NCBI GenBank assembly: GCA_050015675.1
Contig: JBEKAY010000002.1
Coordinates: 124,001-188,000, forward strand
Direction of reading: 5' to 3'
Origin: Fen-1298 sp050015675
Lineage (GTDB): Bacteria > Bacteroidota > Ignavibacteria > UBA10030
Length of the DNA: 64,000 nt
Made by a program: the position numbers and the translations under genes. Positions 17,394 through 26,286 of this stretch are shown here, in pieces (the stretch's first letter is position 1; each line of letters opens with the position of its first letter). The notes beneath the pieces were generated by a model. That model made no database searches, had not been told where the DNA came from, and saw nothing but the letters and a program-made list of their open reading frames with translations.

Positions 17394-18725
17394 TCACGTT
17401 TTCTGTTGTTTCTTTTTCGCCGCTGGGAACAGAACGTTATTTAATATCAACCGGTAGCCAGGTGAGTTTTTATGCAGACTCAAATCGGTAGGTGGGTCGC
17501 CAACGGCATGCTGGTAATCTTCCGGATCGTGCCCGCCGTACCAAGTAAACGTGCCGCGTCCGAAGTTGCCATGGATATATTTCACTTCTTCCGTTCCCTC
17601 GCGCTCTGCAAGAATTGTTATTGTCTTCTTAATTAAACTTTTCTTGAATGCAGTTGTCTGCCCCATAAATCCTTTGATGATGTTGACATGGTCTTGTGTC
17701 AGCATCGTCGGTACGGGATCGTACTTCGCAGAGAATTCAAAGAGAGTAAAATAGTCCGTATTCGGATCGCGAATGGGAGGCGGGTCGCTTGTTGGAATGT
17801 CAATGTCTGAATATTCGTAACGCAGCGGATTCATATCAAGTTTAAAATTCTCGAACGCCAGTGTCTTGCTAAAATCAAGTTTTGCTTGAGCGTTGCGATC
17901 GAGCGGATCGCCATCAAACATTACATCACAGATGTCGACGTTTTCTGCCGCCAAGGCAATGTCGTAGCTGTCTGTTGCAGAGCACATCGCAAACATAAAT
18001 CCGCCGTTACCGATGAATTCCTTAATGGAACGCGCAACAGCTTTTTTCTCTTCAGACACTTTTTTATAACCAAGCCGTTTGGCTTCTCGCTCGTACAGCA
18101 TTTGCTGTTCAATATACCATGGCGCATTGCGGAAGTTTGCATAGAACTTTCCGTATTGTCCGGTGAAATCTTCATGATGCAAGTGAAGCCAGTCGTACTC
18201 TGCAAGCTTGCCGGAAAGAACTTCTTCATCCCACACTTTGGTATAGTGAATTTCCGCATACTCAAGAGCCAGAGTGACGGCATCGTCCCAAGGTTTAAAA
18301 CCCGGCGGCACATAAACTGCAATCTTCGGCGCTTTCTCTAATCGCACGACGTCTTCGTTGTTGTCTTCGCGTTGGACTTCGGCATACAGGGAAACCGCCT
18401 CGCTTGCGGCAAGCGGTTCAAAAAATACACCACGGATGCGACACTCTTTTGCCAATACGTCGCTATAGTCGCAGAGAAATGATCCGCCCCGATAGTTAAG
18501 CAGCCAATCCACTTCGCCATTTTTTTCTAACAACCAAAATGCAATTCCGTACGATTTGAGATGATCGGTTTGTTTCAAGTCCATCGGGATGAGGAGCTTG
18601 GTTTGAGAAAAACTATAGGATGAACAAAGAATAAAAAACAGAACGCAATTAAGCCCGGCAATGATATACTTGTGAATCTGCGATATCAATGAGTACAATT
18701 TCATTTGAGTGATTCTTCTTACCAT
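17394..18725 (-). CDS. Secreted conserved protein of unknown function
   Basis: 443 residues with a signal peptide ending about residue 40 (LNCVLFFILCSSYSFSQ). The mature part begins LLIPMDLKQTDHLKSYGIAFW and includes VDWLLNYRGGSF, APKIAVYVPPG, and a central GGFMFAMCSATDSYD that looks like the nucleophile turn of a class I amidotransferase/ThuA-like fold. A later KYIHGNFGRGTFTWYGGHDPEDY resembles the closing segment of that fold. Similar proteins have, as I recall, been labelled asparagine synthetase B, but I see no asparagine synthetase domain here. A periplasmic glutaminase-like or binding role is possible. Transcribed alone, with a potential terminator downstream. ATG 18725 has GAAGG 5 bases upstream; ATG 18704 is the alternative. 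Confidence 0.7.
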   Translation of the reverse strand: MVRRITQMKLYSLISQIHKYIIAGLNCVLFFILCSSYSFSQTKLLIPMDLKQTDHLKSYGIAFWLLEKNGEVDWLLNYRGGSFLCDYSDVLAKECRIRGVFFEPLAASEAVSLYAEVQREDNNEDVVRLEKAPKIAVYVPPGFKPWDDAVTLALEYAEIHYTKVWDEEVLSGKLAEYDWLHLHHEDFTGQYGKFYANFRNAPWYIEQQMLYEREAKRLGYKKVSEEKKAVARSIKEFIGNGGFMFAMCSATDSYDIALAAENVDICDVMFDGDPLDRNAQAKLDFSKTLAFENFKLDMNPLRYEYSDIDIPTSDPPPIRDPNTDYFTLFEFSAKYDPVPTMLTQDHVNIIKGFMGQTTAFKKSLIKKTITILAEREGTEEVKYIHGNFGRGTFTWYGGHDPEDYQHAVGDPPTDLSLHKNSPGYRLILNNVLFPAAKKKQQKT

Positions 18726-18855
18726 CTATACCTTCGACTTTATGAAGGTGAGAGAAGTTCCATCCACCATAATTAATGAAATATACTCAATTAAGTCCGA
18801 ATCATTATCAATAGATAGAGTGAGAACTCAGTTTTCTTAAAGAGAGATTTTGATG

Positions 18856-20088
18856 TTACTTAATCGTCTCATACGCCATCGCATTCAAGAGCATAATGCG
18901 ATCCTTCATTGGTGGATGGGTAGCAAATAAATCAGCCCACCAACCATCTTTCGAATTCATTTTTCTTCCTAAAGGATCGACAATGCACATATGGGCAATT
19001 CCTTTTTGAAAGGAAGTCGTCGGTTCGGCGGCATTTTCGATTTTCATTAAAGCATTGGCAAGTGCTTTGGGATTGCGAGTAAGTTCCGCACCACCCGCAT
19101 CCGCTAGGTATTCCCGTTGACGCGATACTGCCATCGCTACGATGCGTGCAATCAACGGAGCCAAGATCAATGTAAGAAGCCACCCAACTAAAAAGACACC
19201 ACGTAAGGCTCCTCCAGCACCAGGTACACGACTCCCGGCAAATCCGCCAAGAAGTGCACTTTTCTTCATCCACTCGGAAAGTAAAAGCACTGCACCAAAC
19301 AAAACCGTGATAATTGTCATCAACCGAGTATCTGAATTTCGGATGTGGCTAATCTCGTGTGCGATGATGCCTTGCAATTCTTCGCGGTTGAGCATTGTAA
19401 TCAATCCTGTTGTGACGACAATCGAGCTATCAGTAGGGATTGTTCCAATTGTAAAAGCATTGGGATCTGAGTCTTTCACGATATATACTTTGGGGGAAGG
19501 AATTCCTGCCGCAAGGCTCATTTCTTTCACTACGTTCAATAACTCCGGCAAATCGGCAACAGTTTCATCCGGTTGCTCGGCATGCACAGACCAAAGAATG
19601 GAATTCTTTCCCCAGCTAAGACTTGTTAGTATAGAGACAATACCGATGATGACCGCTAAAGTCGTCCCAATTGGAAGATACCGCACAAGAGGAATATTGA
19701 GGTTCTGCGAAAAGAAACGAATAAAGAAACGAGGATTAAAATAGAATGCTAAAAGGAAAAAAAGTAAAAGGAATGCTACCAATGTTATCTTTAACAACCA
19801 CTTATTTAATACATCATCTCTATCATCATCAGCAAACGCTTGCGGTTCTTTCCACAATCCTTCTGCTGCACGCTGCCGAATATTCCAAATACCTGAGCCA
19901 AGCATGAGAAGGACAAATGGAAGCATGATAAATCGAACCGGAGCATCAATTGTCAAGAATACATCAAATCCTGCTCCAATCACTGTAATCAGAAGGACGA
20001 ATGCAATGATAAGCAACCATGTCATCCGCTGGTTATGCTTCTGTTGCTCGTAAATGTTGCGTGCATGTGTTAAGATGGGTTCAGACAT
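18856..20088 (-). CDS. M48-family zinc metallopeptidase (HtpX-like), partner of LemA
   Basis: 410 residues from ATG 20088, with AAGG 6-7 bases upstream. The frame also opens at a TTG (20157) that would abut lemA directly, so the start is not certain. Two N-terminal membrane helices (~10-30, 33-60) and two more near 110-170 precede the protease domain. The zinc site is HEISH (IIAHEISHIRNSDTR), with a downstream Glu in REYLADAGG. Role: membrane-protein quality control with the active site toward the cytosol, inferred from HtpX. The lemA-M48 pair is a recurrent arrangement, and the two genes are certainly on one transcript. Confidence 0.9.
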   Translation of the reverse strand: MSEPILTHARNIYEQQKHNQRMTWLLIIAFVLLITVIGAGFDVFLTIDAPVRFIMLPFVLLMLGSGIWNIRQRAAEGLWKEPQAFADDDRDDVLNKWLLKITLVAFLLLFFLLAFYFNPRFFIRFFSQNLNIPLVRYLPIGTTLAVIIGIVSILTSLSWGKNSILWSVHAEQPDETVADLPELLNVVKEMSLAAGIPSPKVYIVKDSDPNAFTIGTIPTDSSIVVTTGLITMLNREELQGIIAHEISHIRNSDTRLMTIITVLFGAVLLLSEWMKKSALLGGFAGSRVPGAGGALRGVFLVGWLLTLILAPLIARIVAMAVSRQREYLADAGGAELTRNPKALANALMKIENAAEPTTSFQKGIAHMCIVDPLGRKMNSKDGWWADLFATHPPMKDRIMLLNAMAYETIK

Positions 20089-20158
20089 TTGTCGCCTTGA
20101 TAACCTTTGCAAGGTCTCTTCGATTACATCAGGAAAAACTTGCGAAGGTTTCTCCAAA

Positions 20159-20722
20159 TTATTTTTTCAGCGAGAGGTCCACGGTCGGTGCTTCGCGTTC
20201 AGCAGCATCTTTCACCTGAAAGAGCGGGAAAAACTTGAAGCCCATAGACGATGCGACGAGATTTGTTGGGAACATTTCTAACTTTGTGTTATAGGTTGTC
20301 GTGATGTCGTTATAGAATTGCCGCGCGAATGTAATTTGGTTTTCGGTGGTCGTCAATTCTTCCATTAACGGCTGAACGCTTTCGTTTGCTTTCAGCGTAG
20401 GATAATTTTCAACAACGGCAAAAAGTTTGGAGAGCGCCGATGACAGCATATCCTCTTTCGCCATGCTGTCGGCAATATTGGTTGCGCCGACAGCAGCTGC
20501 ACGAGCTTGGATGACACCCTCAAGTGTTCCTTTCTCAAATTCCATCTGTCCCTTCACCGCATTGACAAGATTGGGAATTAAATCATGCCGGCGTTTGAGC
20601 TGTACATCGATTTGTTTCCATGCGTTACGGACTTGATTCCGAATTTGAATGAGAGAATTGTAGCCGCCAATTGCCGCGACAACAAGGATAATAACGAGAG
20701 CAAGAAAAATAAAGACGAACAT
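20159..20722 (-). CDS. lemA: LemA family membrane protein
   Basis: 187 residues: one N-terminal membrane helix (FVFIFLALVIILVVAAIGGY), then a long helical region with the LemA signature (YNSLIQIRNQVRNAWKQIDVQLKRRHDLIPNLVNAVKG) and the C-terminal ARQFYND. The biochemical role of LemA is unknown. It usually sits next to M48 peptidases or TPM-domain proteins, as here. ATG 20722 has a strong AGGAGG 7 bases upstream, and a TATAAT -10 is found at 20759-20764. Confidence 0.93.
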   Translation of the reverse strand: MFVFIFLALVIILVVAAIGGYNSLIQIRNQVRNAWKQIDVQLKRRHDLIPNLVNAVKGQMEFEKGTLEGVIQARAAAVGATNIADSMAKEDMLSSALSKLFAVVENYPTLKANESVQPLMEELTTTENQITFARQFYNDITTTYNTKLEMFPTNLVASSMGFKFFPLFQVKDAAEREAPTVDLSLKK

Positions 20723-20758
20723 TGATCCCTCCTGTAATAGTAATAATTTATCTATCGA

Positions 20759-20764
20759 ATTATA
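20759..20764 (-). promoter_or_regulatory. Putative -10 box of the lemA-M48 unit
   Basis: A consensus TATAAT on the minus strand, 36 bases before the lemA ATG. No convincing -35 hexamer is present at 16-18 bases, so this is a -10 call only. Confidence 0.35.
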
Positions 20765-20851
20765 ACATTATTTTGTTGCAAATAAAGCGATTCTTGCCAT
20801 GAAATATTTTGCCCCTGCAATGAAGAGATTTTATTGGAGGTGCAGTGCTGT

Positions 20852-21919
20852 TTATTCTTTCTTAAATAAAAATATGTATTCGTGTTTAAAAATATAGAAG
20901 CCGCCAGCGAGTGCGCGATATCGCCAAAGTTCTTTCTGATTTCTTTTTCCTTTTGTCTCATCAAAATTTTTTATGATAATAGATTTCAAGGAATATCCCC
21001 GTTTCAAAACTTCTTGCATGGCATAGAAACCAAGGGGTATCCAATTACCACTGGAATATTTATCACCAATAACTACTGCGAAATATCGACCTTTGTCTAA
21101 AACCGGATATGTCGCATCAACGATTTTCCCAAAAAGTCTTAGAAATTCGTCTATTGATTTTGCATTTGATAGATCTCTCTTGTCTTTGCTGAATTTAACA
21201 ATATCCCAGTAGGGCGGGTGCATAATAAGAAATTGCACGCTTTTAATTTTTCGTTTATGTAACTCGGACTTAAAATCCAAGCTTGAACTGTCACCTATAA
21301 TAATTTCTGTTCGAGTCAAGTAAATGCCGTCTTCCCGTTCAATTGCTTTTGCAGCTGAGTTCGCAACTTTCCGTTGGAGTTCTACGCCAACACCGTTCCG
21401 GTCTAATCGTTTGCTTTCTATTAACGTGGTTCCACTTCCGAGAAATGCATCCAGCACCCATTCACCCTTTTTTGTATAGCGTCTTAGTAATTGATTGGGA
21501 ATTTGTGGAATAAAGTTACCCCAATAGCCTCCGCTATGAACGCCAGAGGTATCGCGTTTTTCTAAAACCCAAAGACTATCTGTAAAAATATCATCATATT
21601 CTTTCCATCTATGTAAATTCAGATCGTTAATTTTACCGGTCTTTGATTCGGAGAGTGCGCGGACTAATCTTTGGATGTAATATTTTGTTCGTTCAATGGT
21701 TCGAGCATTAAGAATTTGGTCAAGCTCACCGAGTAAATATTTCGATCCAACCTTAATAGTTTTTCCTTTTGAGGCTTTGTTTTGAATCCCATGTTCATCA
21801 TTGGACAGCTTCTCGACATCTCTCTTAACGGCCTGAACTAAGGCGCGAATGTGAGCAAGGTTTTTTTGCTCAAGCAATTTTGATAATGTATCTATTGTAC
21901 TAGTTCTGTTTGATTTCAT
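20852..21919 (-). CDS. DNA methyltransferase (N4/N6 type), solitary
   Basis: 355 residues. An N-terminal helical extension (~1-125) precedes the AdoMet-dependent methylase. Motif X region is HSGGYWGNFIPQIPNQLL, motif I is LDAFLGSGTTLIE (156-168), and the catalytic motif IV is HPPYW (234-238) rather than DPPY or SPPY. Motif order X-I-IV fits N4/N6 amino-methyltransferases with catalytic motif after the AdoMet site. No restriction endonuclease gene is adjacent, so it may be an orphan regulator of DNA methylation or a phage-type protective enzyme. It looks AT-richer than its neighbours, which suggests transfer. Target sequence unknown. Confidence 0.85.
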   Translation of the reverse strand: MKSNRTSTIDTLSKLLEQKNLAHIRALVQAVKRDVEKLSNDEHGIQNKASKGKTIKVGSKYLLGELDQILNARTIERTKYYIQRLVRALSESKTGKINDLNLHRWKEYDDIFTDSLWVLEKRDTSGVHSGGYWGNFIPQIPNQLLRRYTKKGEWVLDAFLGSGTTLIESKRLDRNGVGVELQRKVANSAAKAIEREDGIYLTRTEIIIGDSSSLDFKSELHKRKIKSVQFLIMHPPYWDIVKFSKDKRDLSNAKSIDEFLRLFGKIVDATYPVLDKGRYFAVVIGDKYSSGNWIPLGFYAMQEVLKRGYSLKSIIIKNFDETKGKRNQKELWRYRALAGGFYIFKHEYIFLFKKE

Positions 21920-22127
21920 TTCATACTTAAGTTTTATGATTGTGCTGTCGATCGCTTATAAGATACTGCACCTCTTTTCTGTTTGCAAGAGCGCACACGC
22001 TTAAATAAATTTTGCATGGGCACAATGCCGCACCGCGCATGTTTTAATTATACGCAAAACTTCTATATACTGATTAAAAACAGATTCTTCTTTTCAGTTT
22101 TTTTTGTTATATTTATTTCGTAATAAA

Positions 22128-22841
22128 ATGAATCAAGAACTTAGCATACTAATCATAACTGCGGTATCTGTTGCGCTCGTTCATACGATACTTGGCCCGG
22201 ATCATTATGTGCCGTTTATCGTTATGTCCAAAGCGGGCAAATGGTCCACGCTTAAGACGACACTCGTCACCATCTTCTGCGGTATTGGGCACGTGGGCAG
22301 TTCTGTTGTCCTCGGATTCATAGGGGTCGGTTTTGGAATTGCCGTCGCACATTTGCAATCGCTCGAATCCATCCGTGGAAATATTGCCGGTTGGATATTG
22401 ATCGCATTCGGATTGATCTATGGAGTCTGGGGGCTTCGCAGTGCATATCTGAATAAACCGCATACGCACCGGCATCCTCACAGTGATGGCAGTACACACA
22501 GCCATACGCATATCCATGCAGAGGAACACGCGCACGTCCATGAGCAATCTGACAGCCCGAGTATGACGCCCTGGGTGCTGTTCATCATATTTGTTCTTGG
22601 CCCGTGCGAACCATTGATTCCAATTCTTATGTACCCTGCCGCTCACGGGCACATCCTTCATGTTGTGATCGTAAGTCTTGTCTTTGGTTTGATTACCATT
22701 GGTACAATGGTTGGTATTGTCCTCGGTTCAATCGCTGGCTTGCGCCTACTTCCTACGGGACATTTTGAGCGCTACACTCACGCGCTCGCAGGAATCTCAA
22801 TATTCTTTTGCGGAATTGCGATCCAATTCCTGGGTTTGTAA
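22128..22841 (+). CDS. Membrane transporter of the UreH/NicO/TauE-like group with a His-rich loop
   Basis: 237 residues, six predicted membrane helices in two sets (~5-105 and ~145-237). Between them is a hydrophilic loop, about residues 108-140, in which roughly a third of residues are His (HTHRHPHSDG, HSHTHIHAEEHAHVHE). Conserved segments HTILGPDHYVPF and FVLGPCEPLIPILMYPA are typical of HoxN/UreH/RcnA-like nickel-cobalt transporters and related sulfite-exporter-like proteins. The His loop supports a divalent metal role (Ni, Co or Zn). ATG 22128 is preferred over a TTG at 22104. Stands alone; no urease or hydrogenase genes nearby. Confidence 0.82.
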   Translation: MNQELSILIITAVSVALVHTILGPDHYVPFIVMSKAGKWSTLKTTLVTIFCGIGHVGSSVVLGFIGVGFGIAVAHLQSLESIRGNIAGWILIAFGLIYGVWGLRSAYLNKPHTHRHPHSDGSTHSHTHIHAEEHAHVHEQSDSPSMTPWVLFIIFVLGPCEPLIPILMYPAAHGHILHVVIVSLVFGLITIGTMVGIVLGSIAGLRLLPTGHFERYTHALAGISIFFCGIAIQFLGL

Positions 22842-22883
22842 ACCACTTTTCCTTTGGATGGAATGAGGTAGAGGTTCATCCCG

Positions 22884-22918
22884 GTGCAATCTCGTTTCTC
22901 GTTAGAACAAGATCGCAC
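22884..22918. terminator. Imperfect hairpin between convergent genes
   Basis: GTGCaATCTcGTT pairs with AACaAGATcGCAC with two mismatches. It is located between the convergent transporter and radical SAM genes and has no T-run. Confidence 0.3.
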
Positions 22919-22921
22919 AAA

Positions 22922-23872
22922 CTACATCTGTAACGCCTGATAGTATTCTTCTTCGTTATACATGTACGACTTAATAAATTTGTCTTGATCCAATTGTTTC
23001 AAAGATTCAATAATTTCCTCTTGCCGCATAGCCAATGATTCCGTCATCTGATCAACAGTCATTGCGCGGCGCTTGAGCAACGCGAGAATCGCTTGCCCAT
23101 CAACAGTATGCTCTTTCGTCTTGTGTGTTTCTTTGAAGATGCCCACTATTTCGCTACGTTCACCCAATATCTTTTGAATCTCCTTCAAGCGGTCTTCCCC
23201 AACCGGTTGGGCAATTGCGTATGCCGGCGGACGGATGACGGTATTGAGATGAATTTTTTCCGGCTGGATTTCATCAAGCACCTGTTTTATCTTGAACACT
23301 TCTTCATCGTGGTCGTTCATTCCCTTGACAAAAAGAATTTCGATCCACATCCTGCCTTTGTATTCATGCCGGAACGCTTTGATGCCGTCGATAATCGTAT
23401 CTATGTTAAGTTTCGGATTTGGGTTGTCCACTTTTTCAAATACATCTGCCGAAACTGCATCCAGCGATGGCGAGACAATGTCAGCATCCATCAAATCGTG
23501 CCTCACTTCGGGCAGGTTCAACAATGTTCCGTTTGTCAGCACCGCAACCGGGACTTTCGTCATGTGCTTAATGCCGCGAATGATGTCTCCGATTTTTGAG
23601 TTCAATGTCGGTTCGCCGGACCCTGAAATTGTTATATGGTCGAGATCGGGATATTCTGCAATCACTTCTTTCACTTCGGCAAGGATTTCATTCGCCGGCA
23701 AATATTCTTTCCTTGCAAGACCGCGTTTGTCGGTCACGCCGACTTCGCAGTACACACAATCAAGCGAGCATAGTTTATTTGGGATAACGTCCACACCAAG
23801 CGACAATCCTAATCGCCGTGATGGAACAGGGCCAAATGTATATTTTCGTTGCACAGACATTACAGTATTCAA
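22922..23872 (-). CDS. Radical SAM protein with C-terminal winged helix
   Basis: 316 residues. The iron-sulphur motif CSLDCVYC (C35, C39, C42) is the canonical CX3CX2C, and GSGEPTLN binds AdoMet. The N-terminus FGPVPSRRLGLSLGVD is typical of a widespread group of uncharacterised radical SAM proteins often noted for similarity to wyosine-synthesis enzymes. The last ~60 residues (ILALLKRRAMTVDQMTESL) look like a winged helix. The start is taken as TTG 23872 because GGAGG lies 8 bases before it, while ATG 23860 would be about 20 bases from the site. Substrate unknown. Confidence 0.85.
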   Translation of the reverse strand: MNTVMSVQRKYTFGPVPSRRLGLSLGVDVIPNKLCSLDCVYCEVGVTDKRGLARKEYLPANEILAEVKEVIAEYPDLDHITISGSGEPTLNSKIGDIIRGIKHMTKVPVAVLTNGTLLNLPEVRHDLMDADIVSPSLDAVSADVFEKVDNPNPKLNIDTIIDGIKAFRHEYKGRMWIEILFVKGMNDHDEEVFKIKQVLDEIQPEKIHLNTVIRPPAYAIAQPVGEDRLKEIQKILGERSEIVGIFKETHKTKEHTVDGQAILALLKRRAMTVDQMTESLAMRQEEIIESLKQLDQDKFIKSYMYNEEEYYQALQM

Positions 23873-24021
23873 AACACAAACCTCCGGTTCATCGTTCCAA
23901 TAATCTTATAATACGGAATAATTGCGACTGAGGTAATCAGAAAAACAATGATTTAAAAGTTGAGATAACTTCTCATTTTTTCCTTTTTCCTTTTCACTTT
24001 ATATCTTATACTTGAATTATT

Positions 24022-25443
24022 ATGGGACCAATAAAGACGGATGTGATTGTTATCGGCGAAGGCATAACCGGACTTGGTATTGCCTACTGGCTGAAGAAAC
24101 GCGGCATCAATGTTACGGTGCTCGCAAAAGATAGTGAAGTGGGCGGAACAATGAAGTCGGTGTTCGAGCAAGGTTTTCTGTATGAGACCGGTGCAAACAC
24201 CGCACTCGAAACAACGCCTCTCTTTAAAGAACTTATCTCTGACTTGAAGTTGGAATCGGAATTTATTTATGCTAACCCGGAAGGCAAAAATCGTTACATC
24301 CTCCGCGATGGTGTTTTACGTTCGATGCCGTTAGGACCGGGTTCTTTTTTCTTTACAAAACTTTTTTCCACAACAGCAAAATTTCGTGTGATGAAAGAAC
24401 CGTTCATTGGACGCGCGGAGAAGGAAGAAAGCATTGCCGAGTTTGTTGAACGAAGATTAGGACGCGAGTTTCTCGACTACGCCATCGATCCGTTTGTGGC
24501 TGGTGTTTTTGCCGGAAAGACAGAACAGTTAAGCGTGCGTTCTGCATTTCCTAAACTATATGCACTGGAAGAAAAGTACGGTGGATTGGTAAAAGGCATG
24601 ATCAAAGGGGTGCAAGAAAGAAAGCAGCGGGCAGAGAAAGCGAAAGACCGCGCTGAAACGTTTTCATTCGTCAGCGGAATGCAAATATTACCGCGAGCTA
24701 TAGGCAATTCACTTGATAAAGCAGTTCTTCTTAATGCAAAAGTTACCGGTATCCGTAACCTAACTACTGCACGCGACGAACCATCTGATGAACGAGATGC
24801 GCGACGCTACCTTGTTGAGTACCTTCGCAACGGCAAAGAAGAAGAAATAGAAGCCGATGTCGTTATATTTGCTATTCCTGCATTCGACGCTGCACCCATT
24901 ATCAAATTATTGTCGGTGAAAACAGCGCATGTCCTGTCGTCCATTTATTACTCTCCAGTTATATCTGTTTTCCTGGGTGTGAGGCGAGAAGACGTTGGTT
25001 GCACGCTGGATGGTTTTGGATTCCTTATTCCATCAAAGGAAAAGCGGAAAATTCTAGGCTGCTTATGGAACTCGTGTTTGTTCCGAAACCGCGCACCTGC
25101 GGGCATGGTTGCACTCAATGCTTTCATTGGCGGCGCACGCCAGCCAGAATTGACAGGTTTGAATGATGCACAAATTATTCAGATAACGCTTGATGAAATC
25201 AAATCTATTATGCAATTTTCAGGAAAACCTGTATATTTGAATATAACACGCTGGCAAAAATCTATTCCGCAATATGAAATAGGTTACCAGCAAAAGATGG
25301 ATATGCTCGCTCGGTTCGAAGAAACCAACCAGGGCATTTTGCTGGCTGGAAACTATCGCGGCGGCATTTCGGTTGGCGATTGCGTGAAAAATGCGTATGA
25401 GATTGCAGCGGACGTTTCTTCGCAGATACTCTCAACACGTTAG
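24022..25443 (+). CDS. hemG: Protoporphyrinogen oxidase, HemY/PPOX type
   Basis: 473 residues, the usual length for FAD-dependent oxygen-type PPOX. It oxidises protoporphyrinogen IX to protoporphyrin IX, the penultimate haem step. FAD-binding Rossmann motif VIGEGITGLGIAYWL (GxGxxG) at residues 10-25; YAIDPFVAGVFAG and the C-terminal LLAGNYRGGISVGDCV are conserved PPOX segments. Haem supply matters here because the window encodes 58 c-haem sites. No other hem genes are adjacent. An oxygen-dependent-type enzyme in a likely anaerobe may use another acceptor (inference). Confidence 0.9.
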   Translation: MGPIKTDVIVIGEGITGLGIAYWLKKRGINVTVLAKDSEVGGTMKSVFEQGFLYETGANTALETTPLFKELISDLKLESEFIYANPEGKNRYILRDGVLRSMPLGPGSFFFTKLFSTTAKFRVMKEPFIGRAEKEESIAEFVERRLGREFLDYAIDPFVAGVFAGKTEQLSVRSAFPKLYALEEKYGGLVKGMIKGVQERKQRAEKAKDRAETFSFVSGMQILPRAIGNSLDKAVLLNAKVTGIRNLTTARDEPSDERDARRYLVEYLRNGKEEEIEADVVIFAIPAFDAAPIIKLLSVKTAHVLSSIYYSPVISVFLGVRREDVGCTLDGFGFLIPSKEKRKILGCLWNSCLFRNRAPAGMVALNAFIGGARQPELTGLNDAQIIQITLDEIKSIMQFSGKPVYLNITRWQKSIPQYEIGYQQKMDMLARFEETNQGILLAGNYRGGISVGDCVKNAYEIAADVSSQILSTR

Positions 25444-25477
25444 GTTTTGTTTGATGTTCTCCTCGAAAGGATTAAAT

Positions 25478-26182
25478 ATGAAAAAGAATATCGCGCTTTT
25501 CATTTCATTGTGCAGCTTTATTACGACTGCTACGCTGTTGGCGCAAGTGCAGCAAGCGGTTTATCAGGATGAAGATACGTCACCTGAATCATTCACTATC
25601 CTGCTAAAAGATGAGTGGGCTTACTTGCGTGACGCCGTTGCCCAACTAAAGAATGAAACAGAACAAAAAGGCGAGTTTGAAACAACACCTGAATTTCAAG
25701 CACGTGCGGCGCGTTCTCATGATTCCCTTCAAAGTAAATTAATCATTCGCCTCAAAGATACAAAGTTAGATCGCAGAGTTTTTGGCTTGTGGTTCAAAGC
25801 GACTCTTGTATCATACGACGCTGACGCGGAAATATATTCTGTGAAATGTACAACGATCATCGAAGCGCCTTACAGCATTCCAAACGTGGATTGTCTTGTT
25901 CCATCTAATCCTTATATTGACTTAGTGGATAGTATTCGAGGTGGTTATCGGACATCGAGTATATTTATGAAATTAAATCCGGATTTTAAATGGAAAGTCG
26001 GAAGAAACGAAGCGCAAGCAGCAAAGGGAAATGAATCCAATGTGTCTTTCAAAGTTCATTTTGTTTTGAACCTGACGCAGGAAGGATCTGCCATTCATGG
26101 ACAATTGAAAATAATTCCAAAAGATATTGCGCTGATAAATCGAAGCAATAATTATGTGTATTGGAAAGAAGAAATAAGGTAA
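25478..26182 (+). CDS. Secreted protein of unknown function
   Basis: 234 residues with a clean signal peptide (KKNIALFISLCSFITTATLLAQ). ATG 25478 has AAAGGA 7 bases upstream; a longer frame starting at 25391 overlaps hemG and lacks a ribosome-binding site. The mature protein has an acidic/helical segment with KGEFETTPEFQAR, a pattern I recognise from several uncharacterised lipoprotein and envelope families, followed by beta-rich sequence. No known domain. It is 34 bases after hemG and probably co-transcribed with it. Confidence 0.7.
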   Translation: MKKNIALFISLCSFITTATLLAQVQQAVYQDEDTSPESFTILLKDEWAYLRDAVAQLKNETEQKGEFETTPEFQARAARSHDSLQSKLIIRLKDTKLDRRVFGLWFKATLVSYDADAEIYSVKCTTIIEAPYSIPNVDCLVPSNPYIDLVDSIRGGYRTSSIFMKLNPDFKWKVGRNEAQAAKGNESNVSFKVHFVLNLTQEGSAIHGQLKIIPKDIALINRSNNYVYWKEEIR

Positions 26183-26210
26183 AAGCGAAGAGAATAATTG
26201 AGTATAACTA

Positions 26211-26235
26211 AGCGGGCGGCATCAAGCCGCCCGTT
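26211..26235. terminator. Hairpin between convergent 25478 and ccmF genes
   Basis: CGGGCGGC/GCCGCCCG arms (26213-26220, 26226-26233) around ATCAA, extended by a wobble and an A-T pair. The flanking T-runs are weak on both strands. Confidence 0.55.
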
Positions 26236-26286
26236 GTGCTTCAAAAAGACAATTTGCAAAATTCACAAATCAAATTGTAAGATTTT

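Noticed and set aside
19142..19744. 200-residue frame opposite the M48 peptidase gene
   Set aside because: Antisense shadow of a well-conserved gene, with no ribosome-binding site and a composition unlike a protein.
22493..22545. CAT-rich stretch in the transporter gene as a DNA repeat
   Set aside because: It is His-coding sequence within a continuous gene, not a tandem repeat of fixed unit.
23292..23903. 203-residue frame opposite the radical SAM gene
   Set aside because: Shadow of a gene with intact CX3CX2C motif; no family signal in the antisense product.
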